A stretch of DNA of 64,000 bases from Cunninghamella blakesleeana (lineage: Eukaryota > Mucoromycota > Mucoromycetes > Mucorales > Cunninghamellaceae): the NCBI GenBank assembly GCA_017871115.1, contig JAFCIZ010000001.1:6880001-6944000 (forward strand). Reading direction: 5' to 3'. Positions 36,722 to 49,985 of this stretch are shown here, one piece after another. The notes under the pieces were generated by a model, which made no database searches, was not told the origin of the DNA, and worked only from the letters and a program-made list of their open reading frames with translations. Within the stretch, counting starts at the first letter, position 1, and each line of letters starts with the position of its first letter. Position numbers and translations under genes: made by a program.

Positions 36722-38316
36722 TTTATTTTTTAATAATATATTATGTATATGTGAAAAAAAAAAAAAAATAGAAAGAATGAAAAAATAGAAAAGAAAAGGT
36801 TGGGACTTTATATTTTGGTCTGGGATTAAAAAATAAAAAAAAATTAAGGCAAATCTTTTTTTTTTTTTTTTTTTTCATCTCTCTGTCTCAATCTTTTTTT
36901 ATTATTAAAAACTTTGAGAATAAGAGTTTATATTATCAGCGAATATATTGTATTATTATTATTTATTAATATTAGTACAATTAAATCAGCTTAAAAGATT
37001 TTAATTATTAATATATTTTTTTATTAAACTCCACTTTTTGACGGTTTGATTTTTTTGTATTAATATCATATTCTTAACATATACTTATCAGTTATTGGCC
37101 TATAAAAATGTGAATAATTTAGTAATAAAGCAACAACATTGCTTAATATAAAGAAAATATAATAAAAATTATTCAATAATATAATAACTTCATTTATATC
37201 AGATTTGAATAACAATGATAAAAAACAGTTACAAGGTATGTTAATTTATATATTCTTTGTCATCCATGTATTTAGTGAAAAGTGATTAATTTAATAATAA
37301 AGTAGCAATGGTGATTGCAATAAAGAAAAGATAATAACTCTATTCATCATTACACTGGAATAAATAACAAAGTTTTGATATACCAATATCAATATTCAGA
37401 GATATCTAAATGTCTATATGGGAATATAAGCAATTCAAATAATAGAGCCGCACAACGACAATTAATATTTATATAGGAAGAGATAGATATAATAATAGTT
37501 ATAAGATAGTCAACCTATTCACTGCAACTATTGTCATAACTCTGGATAAGAATAAATACAGCCACAAGTGAAAAATACTTTAATTCATATAAACTTTTTT
37601 TCTATTGTCTTACCATCAATATATATTTATATCTTTTTGACTGTCTACCTTTTTTTTAAGTTTTCCGAAATAATCATGATCGGCTAAACTGTTACCAAAA
37701 AGATTTTTTTTTTGGAAAGGAATTAAATTCATATGATAAATCAACAATTGAACTAAAATAGAAACACAGGGTGGAACATCAATCTATTCCATTTGAAAAA
37801 TAATAATAAAAACAATGTTATTTATATGGTAAATATAAAAAATAAAAAATTATAAATCGTTTAAAATAAGCAATTATATATACATATTTATAATTAAATT
37901 AACATAATTCATTAATAATATCATTATTATTTTGTTTATTTTTTTTAAAAAAAAAGAAAAAAAGAGAAATCAATTATAGGACTCTAAAAAATCTATTAGA
38001 AGAATATTATATATTAAAAAGAATAAAAATAAATAAATAACTAGTACTACATTAATAAAGATATATATGATAACGAATAAATAAAATAAAAAGGTATATA
38101 AATATGATACATAATACAATAAAATAAAAAATGAAGCGAGAGAGAGAGAAAGATAAGGGAAAAAGGGCATGGAAATTAAATAATAATTATAATAAAAAGA
38201 AAGAAAAAAAAAGGAAGGCATAAAGTAAATATGAAAAGAAAAATGAATGGAAAATGAATGGGTTGGGGAATATTATTATAATGAAAAAAAAAAAATAGAT
38301 AAAATTATATTATTAT
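36722..38316. other. Intergenic region upstream of NFS1
   Basis: About 1.6 kb with no recognisable gene. NFS1 promoter side at the left (poly-A/T tracts), 3' flank of the zinc-finger gene at the right. The 83-residue ORF at 37970-38221 (-) is low-complexity Phe/Tyr/Leu and was not accepted. Confidence 0.6.
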
Positions 38317-40477
38317 TTAAAGTAATTGAGAAGTATTATTTAAAGCATAAGTATAAGGTGTATTAGTAGTAGTAGTAGTAGTAGTAGTAGATATTGGAGA
38401 AGAAGAAGGTAACGAATCATAAAACATAATTGGTGAAGAAGAAGATGGAGAAGTGGATAAATAGGAAGAAGGCTCAGTAGTGTAAGGAGGAGGGTGGCAT
38501 AAAGGTGAAGTGATGAAATTTTGGGATAAATCAAAAGAAGATATGGTAGGCGTATGAATGGACATAATGGAGGATGATGATGAGGATGAAGAGTCTATAT
38601 TATCTATAAATGGGGATGAAGGAGTATAATGTGTATCATGTAAATAAAGGTCATTGCTGTTGTTGTTATTACTTAATACCAATGGTGCAGGTTTTAATTG
38701 ATGATGATTATTTTTATCGTTCATTATTGTGATGGTATTTTCGTTTTTGGTATTCATAGCGTTGGTGGATTTTTTGGTAGGCACATGTCTTTTTGGTTTA
38801 GCAATTATAATTCCAGCTGCTTCATGGCCTTTTACATGTTTACGTAAAGATCTTGAATGGAAATAAGCTTTATTACATCCTTCTAATGGACATAAGTAAG
38901 GTCTAATATTACTATGAGTACGGATATGTCTATATATAAAATAGAGTAAAAAATAATAATAATAAACAAATAAATAAATGAATGGTTCACCTCATAAAAA
39001 TTATTATTGTTATTATTATTTTTACAAGAATATATTTATATCTATTTACGTATTTAATGAATCGGGTCTAGAAAAACGCTTTTCACAGCCACTAACAGTA
39101 CATACAAATGGACGTTCACCAGTATGAGCTATTATTATTATTATTATTATTTAATAGAATAAAATAAAATAAATAAGGGGGTAATCATTTATTATATGTA
39201 TATATGTATATATGTATATATATTATACTTACTTCTCATATGGTTGTGCATCTTATGTCTTTTCATAAAAGGTTTTCTATTTCTAGTACAACCAATCCAA
39301 TCACAATAGTAAGCAGCCTAATCAATAAAAATCAATAATGTATATAAATATAAACATAAATAAATAAATAAAAATATAGATTATCATTTTCTATTTTAAT
39401 ATTTTTGGATCATCTTTTATTTATTTAGTTAGTTACCTTTCCGCTACCAATATGGACATCCCGAAGATGTATAATTAATTCATCCAATGTAGAAGTTTCT
39501 GTACGACAATTTAACCAACGACAAATATGTACGCCTTGTTCTTGAGGTGAATTTTCTTCTATAGTATTCTTCTTTTTTGATGATGGTGATGATGATGATG
39601 ATGATTGTGTTGTAGTATCTATTTTTATAAAAATAAAAAATGATAAGATTATTATTTATATTATGATTTTTTTTTTTAAAAAAATAAAAATAAACATATT
39701 TATTTATTTACTTACCAATTTTTTGGTCTGTTGTTTTTCTTTTTTCTTGTTCTAATTGTACTACCCTTTCAATTAACTGGGCTTTAGATAAATGATCGAA
39801 TAATAAATTATTATGACCATCTAAGAAGGTAGTAGAAGAAGAATCATTTGTCATTAATAAAGGTGATGAGGATGAAGAAGAAGAAGAGGATGATGATAAT
39901 TGGTCGTATATCATGGATGGATCTACTATTGTTGAAGAAGAATAAAGGTGATTGTTACACATATTGTCTGTCATTGGCTGACTTTTAATTGTGCCATAAT
40001 AATAATCATAAGTTTGTTGGCTTGTAGCACAATTTATCATTTGATTGGGGCTCTAAAAAAGAAAAAAAAAAATGATATGATAATGAATATATAATAATAT
40101 ATTAAAATTGAGATGATAAATAATATATAAGTTGGAGAGGAGAATTAAAAAAAATTAAAAGAAAATTATACTTTACTTGATGGTAATTGTGATTTTCTGC
40201 ATAAAATGACCATAATTCGTTATTAGGAAGAGTGGTAGTGGTGGTGGTGGCAATTGATGATGATGATGGATAAATAGGTTGAGTAGATTGTAATAAAGTA
40301 GAGGAAGGTATTATATAGTTATCATAAGTCACTAATAATAATAATAATAAATAAATAATTAAATAAATATCATGTTAAAAAATTAAATAAAATCATATTA
40401 TTTTTATATCGTTATTATTATTTACTATTAGAATCTTTGGTTATCATATCGAAACTTTGAGTAGTTGGCATATCCAT
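38317..40477 (-). CDS. Gli/Zic-like C2H2 zinc-finger transcription factor
   Basis: About seven exons, starting MDMPTTQSFDMITKD at 40477. The N-terminal half is Ser/Thr/Asn-rich with a short helix (SKAQLIERVVQLEQEKRK) of a kind seen in other fungal regulators. Four tandem fingers follow: CRWLNC...HLRDVH, YCDWIGC...HKMHNHMRTH, FVCTVSGCEKRF...HIRTH and YLCPLEGCNKAY...HVKGH, with the TGERPF linker between the second and third. The spacing, with C-x4-C pairs and a long first finger, is the Gli/Zic/PacC layout. The C-terminus (about 180 aa) is Ser/Pro/Thr-rich and probably holds activation or repression segments. Target genes cannot be told from sequence. Confidence 0.85.
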
Positions 40478-42095
40478 AGTGTTTAGTTTGATGGCTTAAA
40501 AATAATAATAGAGAGTTTAAAGTGGTTATAAGAAAAATAATTAGAGTAAGAAAGAGAAAGAAAAAAAAAAAAAAAAAAAGAAAGAAAGAGAAAGAAAAAA
40601 AGAATAAAGAAAAACAAATTTAATATTCTAAATAAATAATGAAAAATTTTATGCTACACAAAATCGTGAAATAAAAAAAAATCACCTTTTGAAAATATTA
40701 ATTTTGACAGAACGTGATGATTTAGACTCCCCTTTTCTTTTTTTTTTTTTTCTTTTTCTTTTTCATATTATAAAAGACGTTTAAAAGTCATTTGATAGGC
40801 GTCACGTGGAAGTTGTTTGTTAATAAAGTGCACAGACAAAATAGATAGTTTATTTGTTATAATAAGAAAATAAAATGATCATGATGATTAAAAATAATAA
40901 TAAAAGTCGAGATTCCTTGGTTATTTTTAATGATTATGTAAATATATAAATAATAATAATAATAAACAAGAATTACGTATATTTTATTCTATATATAAAA
41001 TCTCAAATAAAAATAAAAAAACTTCGGCTTCGACGGGAGCTTTCCCTTTATATATAAACCTTCTTTTATATTTATATTTGCATAATAAAGTTAAACTAAT
41101 AAATAAATAAACAGACATGTTGCCTCTCACAGTTTATTGTTTTATTTATTATTATTTATTTACTCAATACTTAAAACAATAAACCCTCTTAAATAAAGTA
41201 ACCCTTTCTAACAAGTAACGGTATACAAGGATTATAATTATACTATTGTTTTTAATTGATAAGTTTTTATCAATGAAAAAGCAAAAAAGAGTCGTCGAAC
41301 TTTTTTCACATGTAATTGAAATTTATCATAATTTTTTTTTTCGTTACATGTCAATTCGAAAAAAACGTTTATTTTTTCACATGGTAAAAAATAAAAAAAG
41401 CTAATTTTTTTTATAGTCCGTCGATCCATTTACAGCCGAATAAATATCTTTTAAAGGATTCCAAAAAAAAACGCTCGAGCCTATCATTGTTAAAAGAGAT
41501 CAAAGCGTAGCTTTAAAAGCACATGTTAAAAAAGTTGTAAAATACTTTTTTTTTTATTATTATTTAACACATGGTTATAATATATAATTATTTAATTCTC
41601 CATTAATAAATAATTTATGTAACCCTTTTATTGTTCAAAAGAAAAAAAAAATAAAAATCCTTCTTTTTCAACTACTTCTTTTTTTATATATGAAAATAAT
41701 CTCATGTCAAAAAATAAAAAAATAGTAATAAAAAAGAAACCCATTTTTCTGGAACGACAAGTTGATTGAATTCCCGATATAAAAGATCCCCAATATTTCT
41801 CCCTCTATCTTTTTTTTAATATAAATGATAATTTCACCATTTTTTTTTTTTTTTTTTTTGGGTCCCCTTATTGTGTTTCCATCGATTAAGGAATTCTTGT
41901 TATTTATTTGTTCTGTTTTATTTTTTCTTTTTATTTTTAAAAATAATAAAACCTTAGGTCCCTTGATTTAATATGATTATATTATTGTTATCAAAATAAT
42001 AAAAAAGATAATAAAAAAACTATTTATATACATACATACTAAAAATACTAAATAATAACTATACTAAAAAATAAAGCTAAAAAAATGCGATTTTT
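40478..42095. other. Intergenic region upstream of the zinc-finger gene
   Basis: About 1.6 kb, no accepted gene. A/G-rich tracts (40555-40600) just upstream of the zinc-finger gene, a slightly GC-richer patch cttcggcttcgacgggagct at 41022-41041, then AT-rich sequence down to the perilipin-like 3' end. Confidence 0.55.
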
Positions 42096-42853
42096 TTATT
42101 TCTTAAAAAAATGAACATGGTTCCATTGAGATCTCATTGAAACAGTAATAGGTTCAATATTTTTGTGATATTCAGATTCCAATTGAGTCAAAGCAGGCAA
42201 TTTTAAAAGATAGTCCACATTTTTCTTTAAAAAGTTAGGCAATTGTTTACTACGTTTCCATTGAACGACCACGAATTCTTGAGGTTGGACAACCAAAGTA
42301 TTCACTATGGTTTGAGAAGGTTGCTGGATCAAAGGAAGGTGGGTGGTGACCTTATCAAAGGATTGACTCGCCCAGCCATCCACAGTCTTGATGGATTGGC
42401 GTATATAACCATCCTTGGGGAAAATATAAGTAAACGTAGAGGTTTGTTTGGTTTTCTTTGCTTGCTTCTTTATGACTTTCAACAAGGAATAGCTTTGATC
42501 ATATAATTGTTTACCGATGGGAAATTGAATGACAAATTTCTGAGTGTGTTGAAGTCCTTCTTTGACCAAGGGAAGTGCAATCACTTTTTTAATGAATTTG
42601 GGTTGCTTCATTTTTTTTTCACTTGATTCACTAGATTTTTCTTTTTTGACAACGGCAGAGGACGATTCTTGTTTAGATGTTTCAATAGTTTCAATGGTTT
42701 CTTGTTGTTTATTTACTATATTATAGAAGGAAAATAATAATAGTACATGGGGTGAATAATTCATTTAATATAATTTAATTTGGTTTTGTCATGATAATAA
42801 TAATGAAGGAGCAAAAATTTCTTACCTTTTTCAGCTTCAGTTTGTGTTGCCAT
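42096..42853 (-). CDS. Perilipin-like lipid-droplet protein, 2 exons, 215 aa
   Basis: Exon 42853-42826 (MATQTEAEK) joins in frame to 42715-42096. After a Glu/Ser/Lys-rich N-terminus come ALPLVKEGLQHTQKFVIQFP, PIGKQLYDQSYSLLKVI, DGYIRQSIKTVDGWASQSFD and THLPLIQQPSQTIVNTLV. This order (P-[LV]-V-x-x-G, G-K, a DxxxxxSxxxVD amphipathic helix, then a [FL]PLI motif) is that of fungal perilipins of the MPL1/CAP20 group, which coat lipid droplets and control access of lipases. There is no membrane segment or signal peptide. The C-terminal 40 residues are basic. The identification is by motif order only, without a search. Confidence 0.62.
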
Positions 42854-43128
42854 TATTATTTTATAATGTGATTTTTTTTTCTTTTTCTTATAAAGATATA
42901 TTATTTAAATAATAAAAAAATTATTAATTTTAATTATAAATTAAAAAAAGAAAAAGAAAAAAGAAAATAGAAAAAATGAGTGATATTTATTTATTGTAAA
43001 GAGTAGAAGAGGAAAAAAAAAAAGAAGAAAAGCTTGGCGATCTTTAGTATTAAAAAAAAAAAAAAAATGGGTAAAATGGGTAAAGAAAAGTTTGGCATAG
43101 AATAGTATGAAAATGATCATCAGAATGA

Positions 43129-45487
43129 TCATTTTTTATCAATGGCTACCAAATCACGAAATTCTTCCAAACGATGATGAAGTTCATCTCGTTCATTTTC
43201 ACTTTGAGCATATCTTGCTTTAATGTCCATAAACATCGTTTCCATACGAGCCAATTGTTCCTCCAAGTCTTGATTTTTGGTTTCCAAAGCAATGTTATCC
43301 CCGCCTAAAGATTGAATCCGATCTTTTAATTGGATTTCAACTTGATCTGGTAAGGCATCCAACGATTTTTTTAAATCAAAAGATTGTTGTCTTAATGTAT
43401 CATTCATTTGTTGTGATTGAAGATATTCCTGTTTGGCATCCATTAGTTCTTGAGTTATTTTGGCAAGTTTCTTTTCAAGTTGTTCCATCTTAAGTTGTTT
43501 TTGATTGACATTATCTAATAAAATTTTGTTTTGTTGTTTCACATGATAAAGTGCTTCCATATACTCTACCGTTGCTGTATTTGTTACGCCCTTTTTTATA
43601 CTATACTGATAATCCTTGGCTAATTTGTTTAATTGTTTACTATGAATTTTAAAATTAGATGCATCACATATAAATTGTTCAGCATTTTCATCCTACAAAG
43701 ATAGATCATGGATAAATGGATAAATAGGTATTAGTGAACACTTTTTCTCTATTTTTTATTTGTTATATATATGTACACATAGCTAGCTATGTATAAGTAT
43801 TTTATTATTATTTTTACTTTATATGACATCATTTGATCCCCCAATAAATATTGTATCATTTCGTTGGTATCGTTAATTTTCAATAATATATCCATATTTT
43901 TTTGTAATAATGCAAGTGTAAACCCAAATAAAACGTCTGCTCCTTCTGCCAAAAAGATATCGTAAAGCCGATAAATACATTCCAAAGGTAATCTTGATAC
44001 AAAGAGCGTTGTAAACCATTGCTTTGCATAATCCATAGATCGTACACCATAAATATTAAAGTGCTGATATAATTCAGGAAGCTGATCTTTTAAAATACCA
44101 TCCAATTGAAATAATCTACGCGATAACCCTTCTGTTGGTGGGATAAATAAAGTTTTCCATTGATAATCATTCATTATTTGTGTAAATATGGAAAAAGCTT
44201 CTTCTTCAGGCATCTAATAGGATTCAAAATAATATTAATAAAAAAGAGATACATATGAAAATTCAATATTAGTATCATCATATGAATATATCAGTTACTA
44301 TCACTATTATATAAAAGTGTATATATATGTATAAATACTTACATGAATTAAAAGAGGGAGAGCTATATAAATAAATCCTTTAGAGTAACCCACATGATTG
44401 TCAAAATTGGCATATGCTTTTGTTAAACGAAACAAAGGTTCTTTGAAGGATTTATTTTTAAAAAATGAATCGTAAATAGAATCGGTTTGATCCTCATCAA
44501 AAAGAAAGTCCAAATCTTGTAAAATAACTTTCTCGAATATACTTGAGTGATTCATGTATTGGATATAATCTTGATCTTTTACTTTGCTATTATTGTTATA
44601 TTTAGTAAGACATTTTATTTGAGATAAGATTGGCCATATTGTTCCACGTATAGATGATGGGATACCATGTCTTATATGATATAAAAAGGATTTATTCTTG
44701 ATAGCTTGATCAATGTTGGATATCATGAGTGACCAAAATTCTATAAATATATATATAATTATAATATATGTAACGAATAAGGAAATTGTTTATGTTCATA
44801 CATCATTTATTTTCTCTCTTTCCTATTTATATATCTTTTTTTTATTATTTTATTTTTATTACCCCAATCTACTTCACCACTTGTATTTTTTACATAAGAA
44901 GAAGATGAAGATGAAGTAGAAGTTGTTGATATGGATGAATGCCTATGTGAATGTTCAGCTCTTGTTGTTGAGGGTGTTGAATTGATAACGCTGTTATTAT
45001 TATTATTACTATTAGCCGCTGTTGTTGCAGTTGCCGTATTATTTGAAAGTGTGGAGGACATAGGGGAAGTTAATCTTTCCAATAGAATATCGTAGTTTGT
45101 ATTATTTGATAATAAAGAACTAATAGATGTCATAGTAGAACGATTACTTTGTATATTAAATTCAGTCTCTGAATCCGAGTCAACAGTATCGTCCATAGTA
45201 GAAGATATTTCTTGAATAGCGTTTTGTAAAATATGTTGGTCCTTGGCTATAAGTGTCGATAAATCAAGAGTTTTTTGCGTTATCGTATTATTTCGCTCTC
45301 GTTGCTGTATATTGGTTTCTTTTTTTGATGTATGTACAATGGATTGGTTGTCTAAATAATAGAAAAGGAGAGAGGGAGAGAATAGGTTACTTTAGCATAT
45401 TTAAACTAGCATAAATAAAAAACGCTATTTGTTTCAAATTGATTTATTACCATTACCTTCATATATGGGTTGATTATCTTGAATCAT
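43129..45487 (-). CDS. TBC-domain protein with degenerate catalytic fingers, coiled-coil C-terminus
   Basis: Five exons: from 45487, 45351-44863, 44740-44343, 44213-43818 and 43692-43129. The N-terminus is Ser/Asn-rich. The TBC (Rab-GAP) fold starts SLMISNIDQAIKNK, HGIPSSIRGTIWPILS, passes FDNHVGYSKGFIYIALPLL and ends SMDYAKQWFTTLFVSRLPLE, CIYRLYDIFLAEGADVLF. A coiled coil of about 130 residues follows (KMEQLEKKLAKITQELMDAK onward), as in Gyp5/EVI5 proteins. The two catalytic motifs are altered: where IxxDxxRT is expected it reads VILQDLDFLFDED, with no arginine, and YxQG is replaced by YSKG (44390-44376). It is therefore probably a Rab-binding scaffold or pseudo-GAP. Confidence 0.85.
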
Positions 45488-45772
45488 GTATATATTATTA
45501 TTATCTCTTGATATATATAATTATGAATTTACAAAAATGTATATATGTTATAAATGTATGTTTTTTAAAATAAAAAATAAAATTAAGGGAAAAGGAAAAA
45601 ATGAAAAGTGAGAGAAAAAAAAAAAAGGGAAAGTCTTTTTTCTTAAAAAACGCGGGGATTTAATTTTTTTTGAAAGAATAAAAATCTTTTTTAATCCTTT
45701 TTCCTTGCTCCTTTCCCTATTTTTTTTTTTTTTTTTTTTTTTACATTTAATAATAATATCAACAGTAATAAT

Positions 45773-46635
45773 ATGACAAAAAAAGCTTTAGAATTAACGG
45801 AGTTATTGCAAAAATATGATGATTTTATCAATCTTAAATTGAAACCTAATTTAAAATCCGTATTAGATTCAAGAGATCAGGTATTTGATAATCTATCAGA
45901 ATAGTAAGTTGGATAAAAATCACTTTTATTATTTTGATATAGAAAAATAACGCTTTCCTTATTAACTTTATATTTATGCTTATCTCTTCTTTTTTTTTTA
46001 TTTTTATTATTATATAGTCAAAAGTTAAAAAGTCAAATAGAAATGATTCAAAAAGGTGGACATAAAGAGTTGAAAACTATGGTAGATCTTGGATCTCAAT
46101 TTTATGCTCAAGCTTTAATGTAAAATATTATTGCCATTACATAAATATAAATATATATAATAGGATAACAATGTTAACCATATATACACACACGCTATTT
46201 TTATTTATTAGTCCTGACACAACTTATATATATGTTAACGTTGGCTTTGGGTTTCATGTACAGTTTACTTTAAACGAAGCTATTGCTTTTATTGATAAAA
46301 AAGAACAGCGATTACAGAAGTAATTAAATAAGTAAAAAAGGCCACTGCATATAGATAGATAAATAATAGCTGACTTGATATTCTTTTTGGCATGATTTTT
46401 GTTTTTGTTTTTTATAGATCAGCCGAAAAATATTCTGAAGAAGCTGATAAAATTAGAGCACATATTAAAATGGTAATATTAAAGCATCATTAATATTATG
46501 AAAATAAAATAAAATAAAATAAAGAAACTAATAAAGAAAGAAAATTAATATTTCATATCTATCTATTTATTTATAATTTTATATATTTAGGTTTTAGAAG
46601 CAATGGCCGAAGCGTTGAATGATGTCAAGAATTAA
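45773..46635 (+). CDS. UXT: UXT, alpha-type prefoldin-like subunit, 5 exons, 146 aa
   Basis: Exons 45773-45903, 46018-46119, 46212-46319, 46418-46472 and 46591-46635 join in frame (441 nt). The protein has an N-terminal helix (KALELTELLQKYDDFINLKL), KSVLDSRDQVFDNLSEYQKL, the central turn MVDLGSQFYAQALIPDTTYI, a beta hairpin GFGFHVQFTLNEAIAFIDKK, and a C-terminal helix. The VDLG(S/C)xFxxxxxxPDTxxIYVxxGxGF signature and the length of about 150 residues are those of UXT, part of the R2TP/URI prefoldin-like complex that assembles RNA polymerases and PIKK kinases. It is transcribed divergently from the TBC gene, whose ATG is about 285 bp away. Confidence 0.9.
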
Positions 46636-47040
46636 TAAATAGATTTTTCTTTATATATTAGATGTACATATATATATCCTTTCATATCCTTTTTTTTATT
46701 ATAAAAGTAATCATCTTTATACGATAACCTACCCTTTAAACAATTATAAGATATATTTTTTCATTTTTATTTCATTTTTATTATGTGGCCAATTTATATA
46801 ACAAAATCAAATCATTACACAAAAAAAAAAGAATGCCAGAATTAAATAATTTACTCTTTTTGTACCTAAAACAAATCCCAATGTTTATTGTTTATGATGT
46901 TTCATCACCATTATTTATACCATTATCTATCATCACAACCTTTTTCTTTTATCTATTTTATCAATTTCTTTATTCTTATTTTTTTTCTCTCTCTTCTCTT
47001 TCTTCTTTCATTATTTTATTCTTATATTTTTATAAATATC
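46636..47040 (+). other. Spacer and possible 5' leader of the TVP38-like gene
   Basis: Contains an in-frame upstream ATG (46888) that would add 51 very hydrophobic, low-complexity residues to the next protein. It is treated here as untranslated sequence. Confidence 0.5.
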
Positions 47041-48093
47041 ATGCGAACTCTATTAGCTATAAGTGGCAGTATATTGCTAGCCATAAGTGCTATTATTGGT
47101 GGTTACTATTTTATACAATATCGATCCCTAATATTATCTGGTAGTATATAAAACCGTTTAAACATACTACTATTATTTTTCATCTTATTTTTTCTATTTA
47201 TTTTGTTTGTAGTCATCCAACAATTAGCCATAGATTTACGAACAAATAGCTATGGCCCTTTTATTTTATCCACTCTTGTTGCGTTAACGTCCACACCACC
47301 AATCTTTGGGTTCACTTTTATGGTTATGCTTACTGGATTTGTTTATGGTTTTCCTTTTGGCCTATTACCCTCTGTTTCTGGTAACTGACATACATAAATA
47401 TATGTATATATATTTAAATAAAATAAATGGGAATTATCACTATTTGTAACTTAATTATTTTTTGTTTTATTTTACCTTTTTAAAAATTCTTTAGGTGCTT
47501 TTGTTGGCTCAATGATATGTTTTGGGTAAACCAAAGAATAAAAAATAGAAAAATAGAAAGGAAAGACAACTCACCTATATCTTAAAGATTATTTCGCGGA
47601 TTTCATATAGATCAATATATTTCAGTACCAAAGTCACAAGAAAATAAATATCAAGCAATGCAAGAAGCAATTAAAGAAGGTGGTTTAAAGGTAATGTATT
47701 ACTACAGTTATTATTATTATTATAGTAATTTTATTTTTTTATAAATTTTATTATATAAACGCTTTTTCTACTCTTTTATTGTATTAATTTATATAGATGA
47801 TCTTATTACTGCGTATTTGTCCTATCCCTTGGCAATTTACCAATATGTTTTTATCCTTGATTCCAACTGTAAGTACAAGAGATTACATTATCACTGGATT
47901 GATTGGCGCATGGAAAGTAGCTGTTGAAGTATGGGTTGGATCACAACTATCAAATTTATCGGATTCATTACCTTCATCTACACGCCGCATCACTTTGATT
48001 ACTTTATTATTGGGCTTAGTTATATTTACAGTTATGACACATTGGATTTACCAATTAACTAATCAAAAAATGAATAAATTAAAAAAATCTTGA
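47041..48093 (+). CDS. TVP38/TMEM64-family (VTT domain) membrane protein, 5 exons
   Basis: Exons from 47041, 47213, 47495-47525 (31 bp), 47588-47690 and 47797-48093; the first donor could be either of two overlapping GT sites, both in frame. Membrane segments: MRTLLAISGSILLAISAIIG at the N-terminus; FILSTLVALTSTPPIFGFTF and MVMLTGFVYGFPFGLLPSVS forming the VTT/DedA re-entrant core; GAFVGSMICFGLFRGF; LLLRICPIPWQFTNMFLSLI, where Arg and Pro are typical; and LITLLLGLVIFTVMTHWIY at the C-terminus. TVP38-type proteins are Golgi/ER proteins linked to lipid scrambling and vesicle traffic. About 230 aa, compact for the family. Start chosen at 47041 because the upstream extension is simple sequence. 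Confidence 0.82.
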
Positions 48094-48459
48094 TTGTATA
48101 TATAATTGGGACTATGAAAAAAAATAAAAAATAAAAAGTATTTATTTATATATTTTAATTAAAAAACTCGCTATAAGCTGTTAACTTTAAACTATTATTT
48201 TTATCTGTTCATTTTAGATAAAAAATAAATATGTAGATATAGTTTAATTTATTAAAAAAATTATTTGTGGTTTATAATGGATTAAGAAATCATGCAATTT
48301 TTTATACTAAAAAACTAGCATAGTTTTTCGAGGTTTAACCTCCGGTAAAAACAAAATCCGCCGAGCTTTGAATAAAAATCGCCCAATTTTTTTTTATATT
48401 TTTTTAAAAAAATTGCTTTTTTTTCTCCTTTTCCCATTTTATTATATATATATATATAC
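48094..48459. other. Intergenic region
   Basis: 3' flank of the TVP38-like gene and promoter of the next, with a TA run just before the ATG. Nothing else seen. Confidence 0.6.
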
Positions 48460-49510
48460 ATGTCTTCAGGCAAAAAACCAAAAAGTATATTTTCAAGTGT
48501 GATTGATGATCTTATTCGATCTGCAGCAGGTGAAAAAGCCAAAAATATTGCCGATGATGATATAGATTCTTATGTAGCCAATTTAATTAGTAAAGAAGCA
48601 AAAGAAAGACAAAGTCGATATAAAACAGAAGGCATAAAAGCATATCAACCAAATACAGGATTGTAAGTTCTTTTTTTTAAAAAAAATACAAAAAGATAGA
48701 AGGGTAAATAAAACAAAGTCAAATAGTATAAAGGACCATTATGACAGCAGTATATTAATAATATTTATATTTTATTTTATTTTATTTATTTTATATTATA
48801 ATTATTATTATTATAAATCTATATGTAGACCCCCAAATAATTTACCCAAACCAAACAAACGATTTTTATTAAATATTGTAAAAGCAACAGATAGTCATAA
48901 TCAAGCTGTAATACGCGCTGCCGAAGAAAAAGCTAGAGAATTTCAACAAAGAAGGAGAGAAAAGGAAAAAGAAGAAGACGATGATAGGCATAAGGGAAAT
49001 AAAAGATCTCAATATAAACAAGATTGTGATGATGACTATAATAAGAATGACACAAGACTTTTAAAACGAAAAAGAACTAACCAAGATGAAAATACAGATA
49101 GTGATAGTGATAGTGGTAGTGGTAGTAATAGTGGTAGTTCTACTAGTGGCGACAGTGATAATGGTACACCAACATCACAACAACAACGACAACAACTGCA
49201 AAAAGAACCACTACGTCCATCTAATGAAACAGAGCCAACTATAAGGTACCGTGGTCGAGGAAAATTACGCAATGGATCAACTATGGATAAATACTTTGAT
49301 AAAAATTATAATCCTATGAACGATATTGACTCTGGTTCGGACATTGATGGCTCTATGGATTCATCACCATCCAAAGGTAAAAGGGATAAAAAAGATAATA
49401 TCAAATCAAAAAAGAAAAAGAAAGATAAAGAGAAAAAAAAGAAAAAATCAAAATCAGATTCAAGATCAAAATCAAAAAAACATAAGCGCAAGCATAAACA
49501 TGACCGATGA
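48460..49510 (+). CDS. NKAPD1-like basic nuclear protein, 2 exons, 294 aa
   Basis: Exon 48460-48662 joins in frame to 48829-49510. Residues 1-65 are helical (FSSVIDDLIRSAAGEKAKNI). The junction region NTGLPPNNLPKPNKRFLLNI followed by VKATDSHNQAVIRAAEEKAR resembles the conserved (R)FLxNxIxxxDxHN core of NKAPD1/C11orf57-type proteins. Then come an acidic Ser/Asp/Gly repeat stretch, RYRGRGKLRNGSTMDKYFDK, and a C-terminal tail of about 50 residues rich in Lys, Ser and Asp (KKKKKDKEKKKKKSKSDSRS) that looks like a nuclear and RNA-binding sequence. A splicing-linked role is plausible but inferred only from composition. Confidence is high that it is a gene, moderate for the family. Confidence 0.7.
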
Positions 49511-49585
49511 AGTCAAAAAAAAAAAAATGCAACAGGAAGAAAATAAAATATAGGGTGTTATCAAGGATCAATAAATGCTACAATG

Positions 49586-49629
<44 letters not shown>

Positions 49630-49985
49630 GTTTATACGTATAAATGTATGAATGTACGTTAAAAGAAAAAGCAAAAAAGGAACAGTGTTTTAATTTATTT
49701 GCCCTTGTAAATATATATTTATTCAGTAAATATAATTATATTTATAATCCATTAATTCAATAATAATAAAATACTATAATTATTTAAATATGTATATAAG
49801 AGTGATGCTTTTTTCCGGTAAAAAGGTGAATTCAAATTCCGCTCATCTTTGTGTCTTTTAATAAAAAATAAATAGTATTTTTTTTTCTTCCTTTCTCTTC
49901 CTTTGTATCCATCCATCCATCTCTTATTTTTTCTTTAAGAAATTAACAGAGGTTTTCATCCATCTTTTTAATATAAAAATTAAAT
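49511..49985. other. Intergenic region upstream of STM1
   Basis: TA microsatellite (49589-49616), then AT-rich sequence and a pyrimidine-rich stretch at 49877-49935 (tcttcctttctcttcctttg) just before the STM1 start, as expected for a strong ribosomal-type promoter. Confidence 0.6.

Noticed and set aside
37970..38221. 83-residue hydrophobic minus-strand ORF
   Set aside because: Low-complexity AT-rich sequence; no codon bias, domain or splice context.
46888..47040. N-terminal extension of the TVP38-like protein from an upstream in-frame ATG
   Set aside because: The 51 added residues are simple Phe/Leu/Ser/Tyr sequence; kept as untranslated leader, though not excluded.
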